Assembly: GCA_012064415.1 (NCBI GenBank)
Contig: SSNU01000087.1
Span: 194,489 to 258,488 of the forward strand
Origin: Gyrodactylus bullatarudis
Lineage: Eukaryota; Platyhelminthes; Monogenea; Gyrodactylidea; Gyrodactylidae
Direction of reading: 5' to 3'
Length of the DNA stretch: 64,000 bases
In this document: one piece after another, positions 31,770 to 42,619 of the stretch
Numbering within the stretch: position 1 is the stretch's first letter
Layout of the letters: each line of letters starts with the position of its first letter
The notes under the pieces: generated by a model
Told to the model about the DNA's origin: nothing
Databases searched by the model: none
What the model saw: only the letters and a program-made list of their open reading frames with translations
Translations under genes and position numbers: made by a program

Positions 31770-32420
31770 TGAGATAAATGCAAAATTATGCTCCCATTTG
31801 GGTTCCCTGCAGCCCTCATGGAATCTCTTCTACTTCCTGGAGAAATAGTCTGCTTAACTTTGGATCTGGGTTTCAGTATGTCATCTAATTTAAAAATAGA
31901 TCCTCTTTTTTACAAACCTCAATTGTTATTTCATTAGAGCAGTAATGTTGCCGAACTTCATCAAGTATATTAGTACTCGATTCTAGACTCATGTGAAAGG
32001 TTTGAGAACAAGCAAATATTGGTATTTCATCTTTTTGACTTCATTTTCCCTCTACTGCCTAACTTGAATAATGCTCAATCTTTAACAATTGAGCGGGTAC
32101 AATATAGATTTTTACATTCTCTTTATCCTCATCTGGACTCGTACTTGATCTCAGGGATTAACCCTCTCTGGGTTCGTAGATATGCATTCATAGTAAAAAA
32201 ATTTCTGAGTCCTATTTCGTTTCTGAGAATAACTTTAATCTCAGGAATTCTAAATATGATGCTAATTACTTAATATCTAATTTCAACGTATTAATTTAAA
32301 ATATAAATTTTCTGATTGTAATGACCTGACTAATCTTGAATCTGTCGTGTCACACATTAAATCTAAATTAGATTACTCCAAGTCTTTACTTTATTCATAC
32401 CTTCATTAACCAGATGATTT
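31770..32420 (+). pseudogene. LINE (non-LTR) reverse transcriptase C-terminal relic, copy 1
   Basis: Recognisable text: WRNSLLNFGSGFQYVI, then NNAQSLTIERVQYRFLHSLYP (the IE.VQ+RFL motif of non-LTR elements), then INPLWVRRYAFIVKKFLSPIS. The same order occurs at 37690-38260. Many stops. The exact clade (Jockey, CR1 or I-like) cannot be given. Confidence 0.55.
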
Positions 32421-32424
32421 TGGT

Positions 32425-33470
32425 TTTGATTGCAGACACTAGTTTTTTTATATCTAATAACTTGTATGATTAATTATCATTGATTACTTTCTCATTCGCC
32501 AAATTGATGAAATCAATTGAACATTATTTTATTTATAAATCATTTTCTATTTATTTTTTAAACGAAAACCACTACAAAGATTACTTAATTTATTTTGTAA
32601 TTATCAGTTTTATTTAAGTGATTTGTCTAACAAAAAAATAGATTAAAAAATAATATTGATGTCTTTTTCGGAAAAGTTTGATGTGGATTTAGCTGCCATT
32701 GGTTTTTTCTCAAACTAATACTAATTCTGAAAATATATATTGATATATTATTCTGTTTTTGATTGATACTACTATGAAATTTAAAATTTGATACTACTTT
32801 CGAAAATAATACCGATCTATTATAATATTGGTGAGAATAATAAAGAAATCGATACTAAAATGGTGGTTCACCATTGTATAACCCTTTTACTTATGATAAG
32901 TCATTTTGCAATGTCGCAATTTGTAAATTTAATTGATTAGTTTCACTCATTCCTCTGAATCATTTTTGTGAAACTTTGATTATTGTTACAATATTTTAAA
33001 TGAATTTTTGATTGTTTTTGAAAGATGTGTGAAAAAAATGTAAGGGTTTTCTTTTGAATTGTTGAATGATGATATTAATCATAATGAATATTCATAATAG
33101 ACTGAACCTCAACCTAACCATAGACTGAGTATAAGGTGAAGGCAATCTTATTTCAAAGCATAGGCTCAGACTCCTTACCAAAATAACAATTATTATTATT
33201 GCTAAAAAGCGCTTCCAAATAATCTATATTGAACTAGAAAAAATATTATAAACACTCAACACCCTCAACACTAATATTTTATAAACTCATATACTAATGA
33301 AAAAATCCATTGAGAACACACAAAAATATACTGTCCAAAATTAATCCAAACTGTGAAGATTATTGAAAGTTGATATTTAGACTCTCATTAGTTATTAAAT
33401 GATAAAAGTTTCAAGCAAATTTTCCTGTTTCTTTAAAAGAGAATTGAAGAATTGACTATAAATTTGTTCG
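32425..33470. other. AT-rich region without recognisable features
   Basis: Neither frames nor repeats were recognised here. Confidence 0.45.
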
Positions 33471-33474
33471 TTTA

Positions 33475-33715
33475 CTACATGGCTATGTTGTCTACTGGCT
33501 TGTATTGTTCTACCTGTATGAAAAGAAAAGAAAGAAAATGGTCTAGTTTTCTTAAAAACTCAGTGATTTTTAAAGCAGTTAGTATAATAAGATAAAGATA
33601 AAGATTAGAATAAAAAACATATAGATTACCTTGATAGAAATAGTTTGAACTCACACAATATTTCGAATACATGTCGAAATCTTCTTCTGACCAGAATCGT
33701 AATTTTCCTCCAAGT
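33475..33715 (-). pseudogene. Last exons of an unidentified repeated gene (copy 2)
   Basis: The minus strand reads FWSEEDFDMYSKYCVSSNYFY, a GT-AG intron (about 33629-33514, ending TTTTCATACAG), then VEQYKPVDNIAM and a stop at 33475. The splice position and the flanking NYF.Q / QYKP.DNI residues match 9585-9860. The product is unknown. Confidence 0.45.
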
Positions 33716-33899
33716 GCTGAATTATATTATCAGAGTTTTTAATCTATTAATTCTGATTAGTAATTGAAAAGTTATATTTTAGGCTGTGAATCTACAGGTT
33801 CTAAAATCGTCAAAAATCTAAGAAAAAGCTTGATAGTACACCAGGCTTCAAAGTTATAAAGTCATATTAGGTCATATTCCTATTCATAAACGCTTAAAA

Positions 33900-34722
33900 T
33901 ACGCCCTTGGTTAGAGCTTAATAAAATGTCAGAAACTATCAATTCTTTCACTGATGTTTATATCAGATATGTTGATGACACTTTTATTTCGATGAAACCC
34001 AATTTATCAGCAAATGACCTTCTCTTAAAGATGAACACGTTTCATCAAAATATTAAATTTACCATGGAGAAAGAATCTAATAATTCTTTGAGTTTTTTAG
34101 ATGTTAAGCTAACCAGAAAAGAAGATGGATCAATCCTAAGAAATATTTTCAAGAAGAAGACTGACAATGGTAAATATCTTCATTATGCCAGTTTCAGTCC
34201 TATTTCGCATAAAGTTGGCTTAGTGATTGGTCTAGGGAAGAGGATAAGAAGAATAGCAAGTCCGGAGGAATGGCCGAATGAAATAGAGAATTCAAAGTTG
34301 TGTCTGATGGAGAATTGTTATCCAAGGAAATTTGTAGACAAATTCATCAATATTTCAGATAATAGGGATGAAGATGTTAATACAGATGAAATTGAGAAAC
34401 GAAGATTTTCATGAGACTCAACTTCAAAGGCGACGGTTTTAGTAATGACATTAGAAGAAGACTTAACAATCTCATCAATCAACATTACAATAATATACAA
34501 TTGAAAATTGTATTTAAAACCCAGAGACTGTTCAGTTTGATTCATAAATATTTACTCAAACCGGAAGAGAAGACTCTACTAATTTATAAATTCCAATGTG
34601 ACTGTGGTGCTTCTTACATAGGTAGAACAATTAGGAAGCTGTCTACAAGATCTAGCGATCATCTGAATAAGGACACTGCAGTGACGAGGCACATCAAACA
34701 ATTACTAATTCATAATACGTAA
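33900..34722 (+). pseudogene. Penelope-like element RT to GIY-YIG, family B
   Basis: It begins within the RT palm: SETINSFTDVYIRYVDDTF (catalytic YVDD), FTMEKES, LSFLDVKLTRKEDGS, then the thumb (LGKRIRRIASPEEWPNEIE, NCYPRKFVDKFINI). A frameshift near 34412 leads to MRLNFKGDGFSNDIRRRLN, LFSLIHKYLLKPEEKTLLIY, then the GIY-YIG start KFQCDCGASYIGRTIRKLSTR. The frame ends at TRHIKQ with a stop at 34722, so the nuclease C-terminus is lost. This is the longest family B copy; the N-terminal RT is missing. Confidence 0.88.
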
Positions 34723-34829
34723 TACCTACTACGTATATTATGCATACCTTTATTTCGACTAATCAGATTTAAGCACGAAATATTGAAGGACTCTCATGCT
34801 TCAAAATTCAAAAGTTGGAAGAGAATATA

Positions 34830-35095
34830 TTAAATCACTAAATGTACATTTCTCAAAGGATCATCGGTAGTGTCACTTTAAAAATGATAGATTTTTAAAA
34901 AGTCAATAAATATAATAATATACAAATTCTCAAAGAAATAGTAAAAGATTAAGAAACAGAATAAAATGTGAGCTAAAAAAACACCAAAACTCCCCAATAA
35001 ATAGCAGAAATGAAGAAAAAAGTGAAAAAGCTCACATCGGCCAGGGTAGTTGAAGATTGTAGGAATAGTTTTTCTGAACGCATAGATTTGGTTTG
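34830..35095 (-). repeat. PLE family B 3' end with mutated hammerhead
   Basis: The minus strand carries the last codons (NYPGRC), the 3' untranslated region with GTTTTTTTAGCTC, and a family B hammerhead whose core reads CCGATGA (34867-34861), so the essential U4 is changed. Helix I CACUA/UAGUG still pairs. It faces the plus-strand PLE at 33900-34722. Confidence 0.65.
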
Positions 35096-35122
35096 TGTAG
35101 ATTAATAAAGAATTTTTCTTTC

Positions 35123-35304
35123 AACAAAAATTCCAACCTCAGCATTACTTAATAAACAGTCCTAAAACAGTTGTGGGAGCAATTGATCAGAATGAAGCAG
35201 TGTACTTCATTCATAAGAAAATAGGTATTACATGTCAACGTAAGGTCTGATGAGAACCGACGAAAATAAAAGCTTTTATTTATCTTAAACTCGTCGTTCT
35301 ACTA
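35123..35304 (+). repeat. Direct repeat, left copy, with hammerhead
   Basis: The hammerhead spans about 35234-35286: helix I AAGGU (35242-35246), CTGATGA (35247-35253), CCGAC (35257-35261), GAAA (35262-35265), a six-pair A/U helix III over AUAAAAGCUUUUAU, triplet UUU (35279-35281), then AUCUU (35282-35286), which pairs with AAGGU including one G-U. The upstream GUC pairs with only the last three bases of CCGAC. Confidence 0.78.
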
Positions 35305-36190
35305 TATTTTGTGTAGACTCTCATGGGTGCCATTTTCTAATTTAACGAAAATAGTCAATCCTGATTCTAGGAAATTTAAAAATAAGAAAAAGAGTTTTTT
35401 GATGAGTTAATTGATACTATTGATCAAAAATAGACGTGAATTGTTGAAAAAGTTCAGTGTACTACTTTCAAGTAAAAAATAATAAAGGCTTAAAATACGA
35501 CTAAAATTCTATAAATGCTTAATATATGCCCTAAAAACACCAAAGAGGCATATTTTCATTTTACTTTAGCGCTAAAGATTCCATTTATTAGGTCATACTT
35601 TTGTGGCCCTAGTGATTACTCTAACAATCACTATACTTTTTATCATCCTTAAGAAATACAACACATCTTCGAATTTTTTTAAAAATTATATTAAATAAAA
35701 TATACTAAAACGATAATTCAGATTCGAGAAGCATGTGTAAGAGAAATTTTCATAAGTTTTTGTAAGATCTTGATTCGTATTCAATATTAATATGAAGTGG
35801 TGGAAAAAAATATATGACTTCATTTGTATTTTTAGTTTTTAAGTGGAAAATACATTCCGTGTCTACACTATGTATGCTCGACATAAGCTTCGTGTAGAAA
35901 CGCAGATAATGGCAGCAAGGATCTACGGATTGATGACCAATTATCTCTAACTCAATTTTTCTTCTGTTCAAATGTATTGAATAGGCTTGAAGAGAGCAAA
36001 AAATCAATGGAATGGAAAAATATTCAGTTAAAAAAATCTTGATAGAAGATAAAATTGATTGTTTGCCAAATAGTGTTAATTAATGAGAAGTGAAAAAATA
36101 TTTTTATTTTGAAATTCAACTTTGTTCAGTAGAAATAAAAATAAAATAAAATAAATACAGTAAAGTTTTATTTCGAGATATACAATTTTC

Positions 36191-36567
36191 GTGGGTGCTC
36201 CTAAAAAAGACTAAAAAAGGATTGTATTTTTTGTAAATTTGAACCCACAATATCACTTAAAATCCACAAGTGCCCATGTCATAAATTAAACAACAGGTTT
36301 TTTTCCAATAACAGCTACGTGATCTTCTCTCCCAAATTCTGTTTTGATTAGGTTCTTATCTGCATCATTGATTTTCAAGAGGGTGAAATGTTTTTGTATA
36401 AAAAAAAATATTTCGCCCAAAAACTAAAAAACAAAAATTTAGTGTGCATTGGATTGTGTGATTGTGGTGAATATTAAACCTAGCTGTCAGATAGGAAGTC
36501 AGTAGTGAAATAAACCTGGACAGTAATAAAGTCGAGAGGTAACGAGTCCTTTTTTAGGAGCACCCAC
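36191..36567. mobile_element. Short TIR element inside the retrozyme-like unit
   Basis: The ends GTGGGTGCTCCTAAAAAAG and its reverse complement (19 bp) bound 377 bp of noncoding DNA. No clear target duplication was seen. The superfamily is unknown. Confidence 0.6.
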
Positions 36568-36611
36568 TTAAAATTTATACCCAAAAAACTTTCCTGAACA
36601 AGAAAAATCGT

Positions 36612-36793
36612 AACAAAAATTCCAACCTCAGCATTACTTAATAAACAGTCCTAAAACAGTTGTGGGAGCAATTGATCAGAATGAAGCAGTGTACTTCATT
36701 CATAAGAAAATAGGTATTACATGTCAACGTAAGGTCTGATGAGAACCGACGAAAATAAAAGCTTTTATTTATCTTAAACTCGTCGTTCTACTA
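36612..36793 (+). repeat. Direct repeat, right copy, with hammerhead
   Basis: It appears base-for-base identical to 35123-35304, with the hammerhead core CTGATGA at 36736-36742. Identity of the two repeats implies recent formation by reverse transcription or recombination. Confidence 0.78.
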
Positions 36794-36794
36794 A

Positions 36795-37680
36795 CCAGCA
36801 TGACTAGCAGTCATCAACAAACCAACTTTATCCAAGAAATAAGGCAGCTTATGACCTGAAAAGAAAAATCATATTCAAACGTCAAACCAAAACTGTAAAT
36901 AATTTTCATTGTTTTATTAGTGTTTTTATAACTATAATATTTTATTATAATTCTATTTTTGGGCATCTTATAGAATGCTGAGTTTGATTATTGGACATTA
37001 TTTCAAATTCAAAAATTCTACATTCAGTTCATAACATGTTCTCTTTTTCGAATAAAACTAATGTTTCTAATTCTTATACATTTTGAATTATTTTTTTAGA
37101 CGCAAAATAGAAACGTGAGATAATTACTACGAAATGCATAAACATTATTGAAAGAATATAAGACTATTCATTCATAAAATCCGATCCAAGTTATGGATCA
37201 AGTTATATAAAATAAATTAATGAGTAATTTGAACTATATTTTCTCAGGGATATGGCAGTAGTGTGAGTTAAATTTAAAGAATATTTAATGTAAAAAATTG
37301 AATTTTTAATATTTATACAATTTAAGTGTTAATCTAGTCAGTTAAAACATATAGAAAAATTAATACTCCGATTATTACAGTTGGCAAATTATTTGAAATA
37401 GAATGTGATAGTTAGAATGAAGGAAGAGGTCGTAGTTGTATTTATATTTGTAGGACTGTATGATTTAAAAAATAGTGCGATTGAATACAAAAAAGGCACA
37501 AGGTGCACAAAGAAATATGATTGAAAAAATTATCCTCCGTCATTTCTATTGGTTTAGGAAGGTTATCTTCTCTGGTTGCTTTTTATTAATAATAAGTTCG
37601 TACAAAATGCATTACTGAATTCTTGTTATTCCCCTACCCCAAAAATTTTTAGGAAGGTTTTCTCCATTTTTAATTCTAAA
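36795..37680. other. AT-rich region without recognisable features
   Basis: Nothing could be assigned. Confidence 0.45.
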
Positions 37681-37689
37681 TTTTAATTT

Positions 37690-38260
37690 CAGGTTTTACT
37701 ATTTGTCCTTTTCTTTTTAATCTTTGCTTTGATATTGAGGTTGTCCTTTTAAAATATACCAAAGATCTAAAATCTGTCTTTAGAATAAATAATGCCTTAG
37801 AAATTATAAAAATAAATCATAACTTCTCGCTTCTTAAAGATTCCTTTATAGCCATAGGGCTCTATATTAATAGAGATAAACGCAAAATAATGCTCTCATC
37901 TGGCTCCCCTGCAACCCTCGCTTCTACTATTTGGAGAAATAGTCTTCTCATCTTTGGATCAAAGTTTCAGTATATCAACTAACTTGAAATTAAAACTTCT
38001 TATTAACCTATATATTATTATTTCCTCTTCTTGACTGCCTAAATTTAATAACTATAGTGTGGGTGCAATATAGATTTTTACATTCCCTTTATCCTCATTT
38101 GGATTTGTACAATGCGCTTATCTCGGCCTCAGAAATTAACCCTCCTTGGTTTCAGATTTAAAAAAAACTGAGATTTAAAAAATACTTATAACTATTTTGA
38201 ATTTAAATTATCTAATTGTGATGACTTGACTAATCTTAAACAATTGTTTTTTTCAAATAC
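37690..38260 (+). pseudogene. LINE reverse transcriptase relic, copy 2
   Basis: LLKYTKDLKSVFRINNALEIIK corresponds to the YADD-type motif region of a non-LTR RT with the Asp residues decayed. It is followed by GLYINRDKRKIMLSSGSPATL (the N..K...M motif) and WRNSLLIFGSKFQYI. A VRVQYRFLHSLYPHLDL-like segment then follows at 38060-38110. It parallels 31770-32420. No intact frame. Confidence 0.55.
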
Positions 38261-38269
38261 TCTAATCTA

Positions 38270-39100
38270 TAGATTTTATTAACTTATTTTTTCGAAAATT
38301 AATAACACATTTCCTTAATTCTTAGATTTAGCCAATACCAAACGTAAATTGAATAATAATATATTTGATAAATATAAATATATTGATAAATTTAATAATA
38401 TAAAATTTGAAATCTATTTTTAATATGAAGAACTCATCTATACTTTCTTAATTTAATGTTGTCGTAGAGGATATCTACGAACATCTGTTTTGAGCCTAGT
38501 CACTGAAGTCATATTGAATATAATCGAGAAATAATTGGCATCATCTCCTTTTTTATTAAAAAATTAATCTATACCGCATGACCTCAAAAAAAATATTCTT
38601 ATTTTCAGAATTATATTCACAATACAATCTCATGATATTTTACTGAACTAAACTCCAAACAGAAAGATAAACAACTAGTAAGTCTAGAGAATTATTACGC
38701 ACGGTATAAAATTATATTTTAAAAAATTGGATATGAAACATTTCAAACTATAAAAAATTGTCTATATCGATGTAAACTTATCTTGTACTCATCATCGGAA
38801 TTAATTAATAGTAAAAGTTTGTGAGTATATAATTTATTCATCAGAATAATTATGAAATAGACTTGTTGCAATAAACGAGTTAGTTTATTATTCATATAAT
38901 TGATGCATTTATCATTTCAATTTTTATTCATCTGTAAAAAATCGAATCTCAATGCTAAATTCGATATCTCTCTCCTGTTTTTTTAAACATTTATGTTGAG
39001 TGGATTTTATATGAATTTATAGAATTTAAATTAAATACTATTTATACACTTCTCATTACAAAATAAAAATGTTTAATTGTCCGAACTCCGAATCTTCTCA
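38270..39100. other. AT-rich region without recognisable features
   Basis: No gene or repeat was recognised before the palindrome begins. Confidence 0.45.
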
Positions 39101-39598
39101 TAGATAGAACTTTACACTTAAAGAAGAAATACATTTTGAGATTATTATAATAATTATTTTCTATATATATATTCATATTTGGCTTATCAGGAAAAGCTTC
39201 TATCTAACAACTAACAATTTAACAAGATTTTTATTTATTCATAATCGTTTTTGAAAATACCTATAAAAATACAAATAGTTAAAATATAAAACATATTCAG
39301 TAGAGTTACTGGAAAAGTATATGAAGAAAAGTAACTGACTAAAATGTTATTAGTTAAAAAGGGAATCTAATCCTAATGTGAAATAGAAAATAAGGGGTCT
39401 GTTGTACGATGACTCAGTAAGAAAGAGTATAATGTTTTTTGCTTTAAAGGATTTAGACGACCTTTGCCAACCTGATAGGTGTGAGGTTCAAACTTTATCA
39501 TACAAATCAGATAGCATATTGATGAAATCCAATTCTTCCTTTCATTGCTGTTGACAGGTTACATCTAAAATCCTTAATGAAACAGTTATAAATAGAAA

Positions 39599-39652
39599 GC
39601 CGGTGTAGGAGTCTGACGAGATCCGGTTGAATAAAAGCTTTTCAGTCACATA
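39599..39652 (+). ncRNA. Hammerhead-like relic, second family (mirrored in the other arm)
   Basis: GCCGG (39599-39603), CTGACGA (39613-39619), CCGGU (39623-39627), then GAAU and an AAAAGCTTTT hairpin. The GCCGG/CCGGU pairing is kept and differs from GUCGG/CCGAC at 2456-2508. The GAAA core and helix I are damaged. Its reverse copy is at about 40691-40744. Probably inactive. Confidence 0.5.
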
Positions 39653-39856
39653 TTGAGTATTATTCTAATCCTCTTAATGCATTCCTCATCAAATAAGTCA
39701 AAAAAATGATGTTTTAAAAATATTATTTGATAAGTTTATTAATAGGGCTGAGTACAATAGGTATGGTGATTAAAATGGTAAAAAACAATAGATTTCAGAA
39801 GAAGTATAATAGGTGATATTCGAGGTATTTCTCAAAACATTTGAAAGATTATGATT

Positions 39857-40486
39857 TGGTTTCTTCCGAACTTTTCAAGAACGAATATCAAGAAAGAATT
39901 TTTAATCTGTTACTCGTTATCAGTAGTAATCTCAAAGGGCTTGGATATTGGAGGGATTAGATTCTTATCGATTGGATTAGAAAAGTCCATTTCCCTATTT
40001 TTGGGTCGCTTTTTGAGGTTTTTCAAAGCTAAAGTAAGTCTTAACATTTAAATTAGAACTAAAATAGAAAAATTAATTGTAAATTTTAGCGAATAGGTTG
40101 CTATCTTTCTATACCTGAACGGTTTCTAGCTTATAACTCTCTATGCCGACAATATGGATGCTCAGTTTTTATCATGTGTTTTTAATTTTTCGCCTAGTAC
40201 AGTTTAAAAAACTGTTGAAAAAAAGCAGTCATCTTGGAAGCCTCAGCAGACAGGCAAATGCGTCTTCCTTCTGGAGAAAGTGAAATATCTTCGTCAATCA
40301 ATGAGAGAATAAATTAGCTGCTTTCTTCAAATATTAGTAATGACGATTTGGAACCAAAGTATTGCAGGGGGGAGATCTAAGCTATGATTGACATCTTTTC
40401 ACACATCAATGTACATCAAACACACCCTTACTTACCAATATCTCGTACTTTGCGGGTTTTTCAGAATCAAATCATAAAAAAAAAAA
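39857..40486. other. Spacer of the palindrome
   Basis: The open frame at 39851-40051 has no recognisable motif, and nothing else is seen apart from AT-rich sequence. Confidence 0.45.
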
Positions 40487-41180
40487 AATCATAATCTTTC
40501 AAATGTTTTGAGAAATACCTCGAATATCACCTATTATACTTCTTCTGAAATCTATTGTTTTTTACCATTTTAATCACCATACCTATTGTACTCAGCCCTA
40601 TTAATAAACTTATCAAATAATATTTTTAAAACATCATTTTTTTGACTTATTTGATGAGGAATGCATTAAGAGGATTAGAATAATACTCAATATGTGACTG
40701 AAAAGCTTTTATTCAACCGGATCTCGTCAGACTCCTACACCGGCTTTCTATTTATAACTGTTTCATTAAGGATTTTAGATGTAACCTGTCAACAGCAATG
40801 AAAGGAAGAATTGGATTTCATCAATATGCTATCTGATTTGTATGATAAAGTTTGAACCTCACACCTATCAGGTTGGCAAAGGTCGTCTAAATCCTTTAAA
40901 GCAAAAAACATTATACTCTTTCTTACTGAGTCATCGTACAACAGACCCCTTATTTTCTATTTCACATTAGGATTAGATTCCCTTTTTAACTAATAACATT
41001 TTAGTCAGTTACTTTTCTTCATATACTTTTCCAGTAACTCTACTGAATATGTTTTATATTTTAACTATTTGTATTTTTATAGGTATTTTCAAAAACGATT
41101 ATGAATAAATAAAAATCTTGTTAAATTGTTAGTTGTTAGATAGAAGCTTTTCCTGATAAGCCAAATATGAATATATATTA

Positions 41181-42437
41181 GGATGTCTCATCTCAATTTA
41201 CACATTTCAATTTACAAATTTAAAATTTCTCGTATTCAGTGTTTCAATGATGAAATAAACAAAATAATACATCTTTGAAAAGAGAAATAAATTTTGTTTA
41301 TATTAAACAATCAACTCAATATTTTCATACTGTTATAAAGAAATCCTAATCTCTTACAATTATGACAATGTTACAAGAATTTATACGCTCATCATTCATA
41401 AGGAAAGAATCAGCGAACAAGGGATATCTACTCGCCATAGAAGCTTTTTGCGATAATTGTATCTCACGTAAAACTGTTTACAACATGTATTCTCGCTTCA
41501 AAGAAGGAAACATGACCTTTACCCGTAAAAAGAGAATCCCTCCTCCTCCTGTTCTTCCACTCGCAAGAATAGAAGAGAGGTTAAACGAAAACAGTCATTA
41601 TTCATTGCAAGAGATGGCTAGACTTAGTGGTTATTCAAGGGCCACCATTCAACGTACTCTCATCAAGGGTGGATATAAGAATCACTTTGACAAATGGATA
41701 CCCCATGAGCTGACTAATGCACACAAATGGAATAGAGTAGATGTATGCAAACGTCTGCTTAATAGACTGAGATATGACAATTTCCTTCCCCGCATTATTA
41801 CCACAGATGAAAAGTGGATATTTTATGTTGATAGATCAAGACGTAGATCGTGGACTAAAGCCAATGAACGCAATACTCTTCCTCATAAAAATCAGTTTGC
41901 AAAGAAGGTTATGCTGACCTTTTTTTGGACATCAAAAGGAGTTGTACACTATGAATTTTTGCCACAAGGTTCGACTATCAATTCTCAAACTTATTGTGAG
42001 TCAGTGGACCGCGCAGTGACTGTATATAGGCAAAAATTCAGAAGACAAAGAAATCTCGTTTTGCAACATGATAATGCAAGACCTCATGTTTCCAGAGAGA
42101 CGAAACAAAAAATTTCTGAAATAGGTCTTGAAGTTTTAGAGCATCCAGCTTATTCTCCAGATTCAGCACCATCAGATTATCATTTGTTCAGATCTTTGCA
42201 GCATTTCATATCCAGGAGAATCTTTAGAAATGATGAGGATGTAAAAAGAGGTATTGAAGAGTATATCGGCTCAATAAACAATAGTTTCTGGGCTAGAGGA
42301 ATCAATAAACTACGAGAAAGATGGGAAAAAACCATTCAAAGCAATGGAGAGTATTTCTCTTGATGTAACCCTATAATAAAAATTTTATTCAAAATTTTTT
42401 TTTCTTTGTAAAATGTGTAAATTGAAATGAGACATCC
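41181..42437 (+). mobile_element. Complete mariner transposon
   Basis: The termini GGATGTCTCATCTCAATTT and its reverse complement form TIRs of about 28 bp with one mismatch. TA lies immediately outside both (41179-41180 and 42438-42439). The 1257-bp element carries one uninterrupted transposase. The opposite arm of the surrounding palindrome provides the empty site (near 39174), so the insertion is later than the inverted duplication. Confidence 0.93.
41362..42363 (+). CDS. Mariner transposase, apparently intact
   Basis: A 333-residue uninterrupted frame. The N-terminal half has paired helix-turn-helix segments (SRKTVYNMYSRFKEG; MARLSGYSRATIQRTL), then the mariner signature KWIPHEL. The catalytic triad is DD34D: ITTDEKW, LQHDNARPH and YSPDSAPSDYHLF, with 34 residues between the second and third Asp. 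Length fits the family (about 340-350 residues). The second signature, normally YSPDLAPSDY, has S for L. No stop or frameshift is seen, so activity is possible. Confidence 0.95.
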   Translation: MTMLQEFIRSSFIRKESANKGYLLAIEAFCDNCISRKTVYNMYSRFKEGNMTFTRKKRIPPPPVLPLARIEERLNENSHYSLQEMARLSGYSRATIQRTLIKGGYKNHFDKWIPHELTNAHKWNRVDVCKRLLNRLRYDNFLPRIITTDEKWIFYVDRSRRRSWTKANERNTLPHKNQFAKKVMLTFFWTSKGVVHYEFLPQGSTINSQTYCESVDRAVTVYRQKFRRQRNLVLQHDNARPHVSRETKQKISEIGLEVLEHPAYSPDSAPSDYHLFRSLQHFISRRIFRNDEDVKRGIEEYIGSINNSFWARGINKLRERWEKTIQSNGEYFS

Positions 42438-42619
42438 TAATATATAGAAAATAATTATTATAATAATCTCAAAATGTATTTCTTCTTTAAGTGTAAAGTT
42501 CTTTCAAGCTTGTTCAAATTAGAAATTCCGTCAAGTCTCTAATTTACTAATAATAAATGCAATTACAAACTTTTGATATGATTTGATTGGTCTATACAAA
42601 AATATTCAGGGGTGAATAT

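Larger units (their letters stand above)
35123..36793 (+). mobile_element. Retrozyme-like element bounded by identical hammerhead-containing repeats
   Basis: Two direct repeats of 182 bp (35123-35304 and 36612-36793) read as identical, and each holds an intact hammerhead. The period is 1489 bp, so cleavage at both would release a linear RNA of that length that could be circularised. The interior has no coding frame. It contains a 377-bp TIR insertion (36191-36567); without it the unit would be about 1.1 kb. Retrozymes and non-autonomous PLEs both have this layout. No primer-binding site or polypurine tract was recognised. Confidence 0.65.
39106..42502. repeat. Large palindrome (about 750-bp arms) with a mariner in the right arm
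   Basis: The left arm 39106-39856 is repeated in reverse at 40487-41180 and 42438-42502, with the mariner element interrupting the right arm. The spacer 39857-40486 is noncoding. The arms are nearly identical; the clearest difference besides the mariner is the poly-A tract near 40477. Each arm carries a hammerhead-like motif of the second family (CTGACGA at 39613-39619) in which GAAA has become GAAU. The outer ends read AGAACTTTACACTT. Confidence 0.85.
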
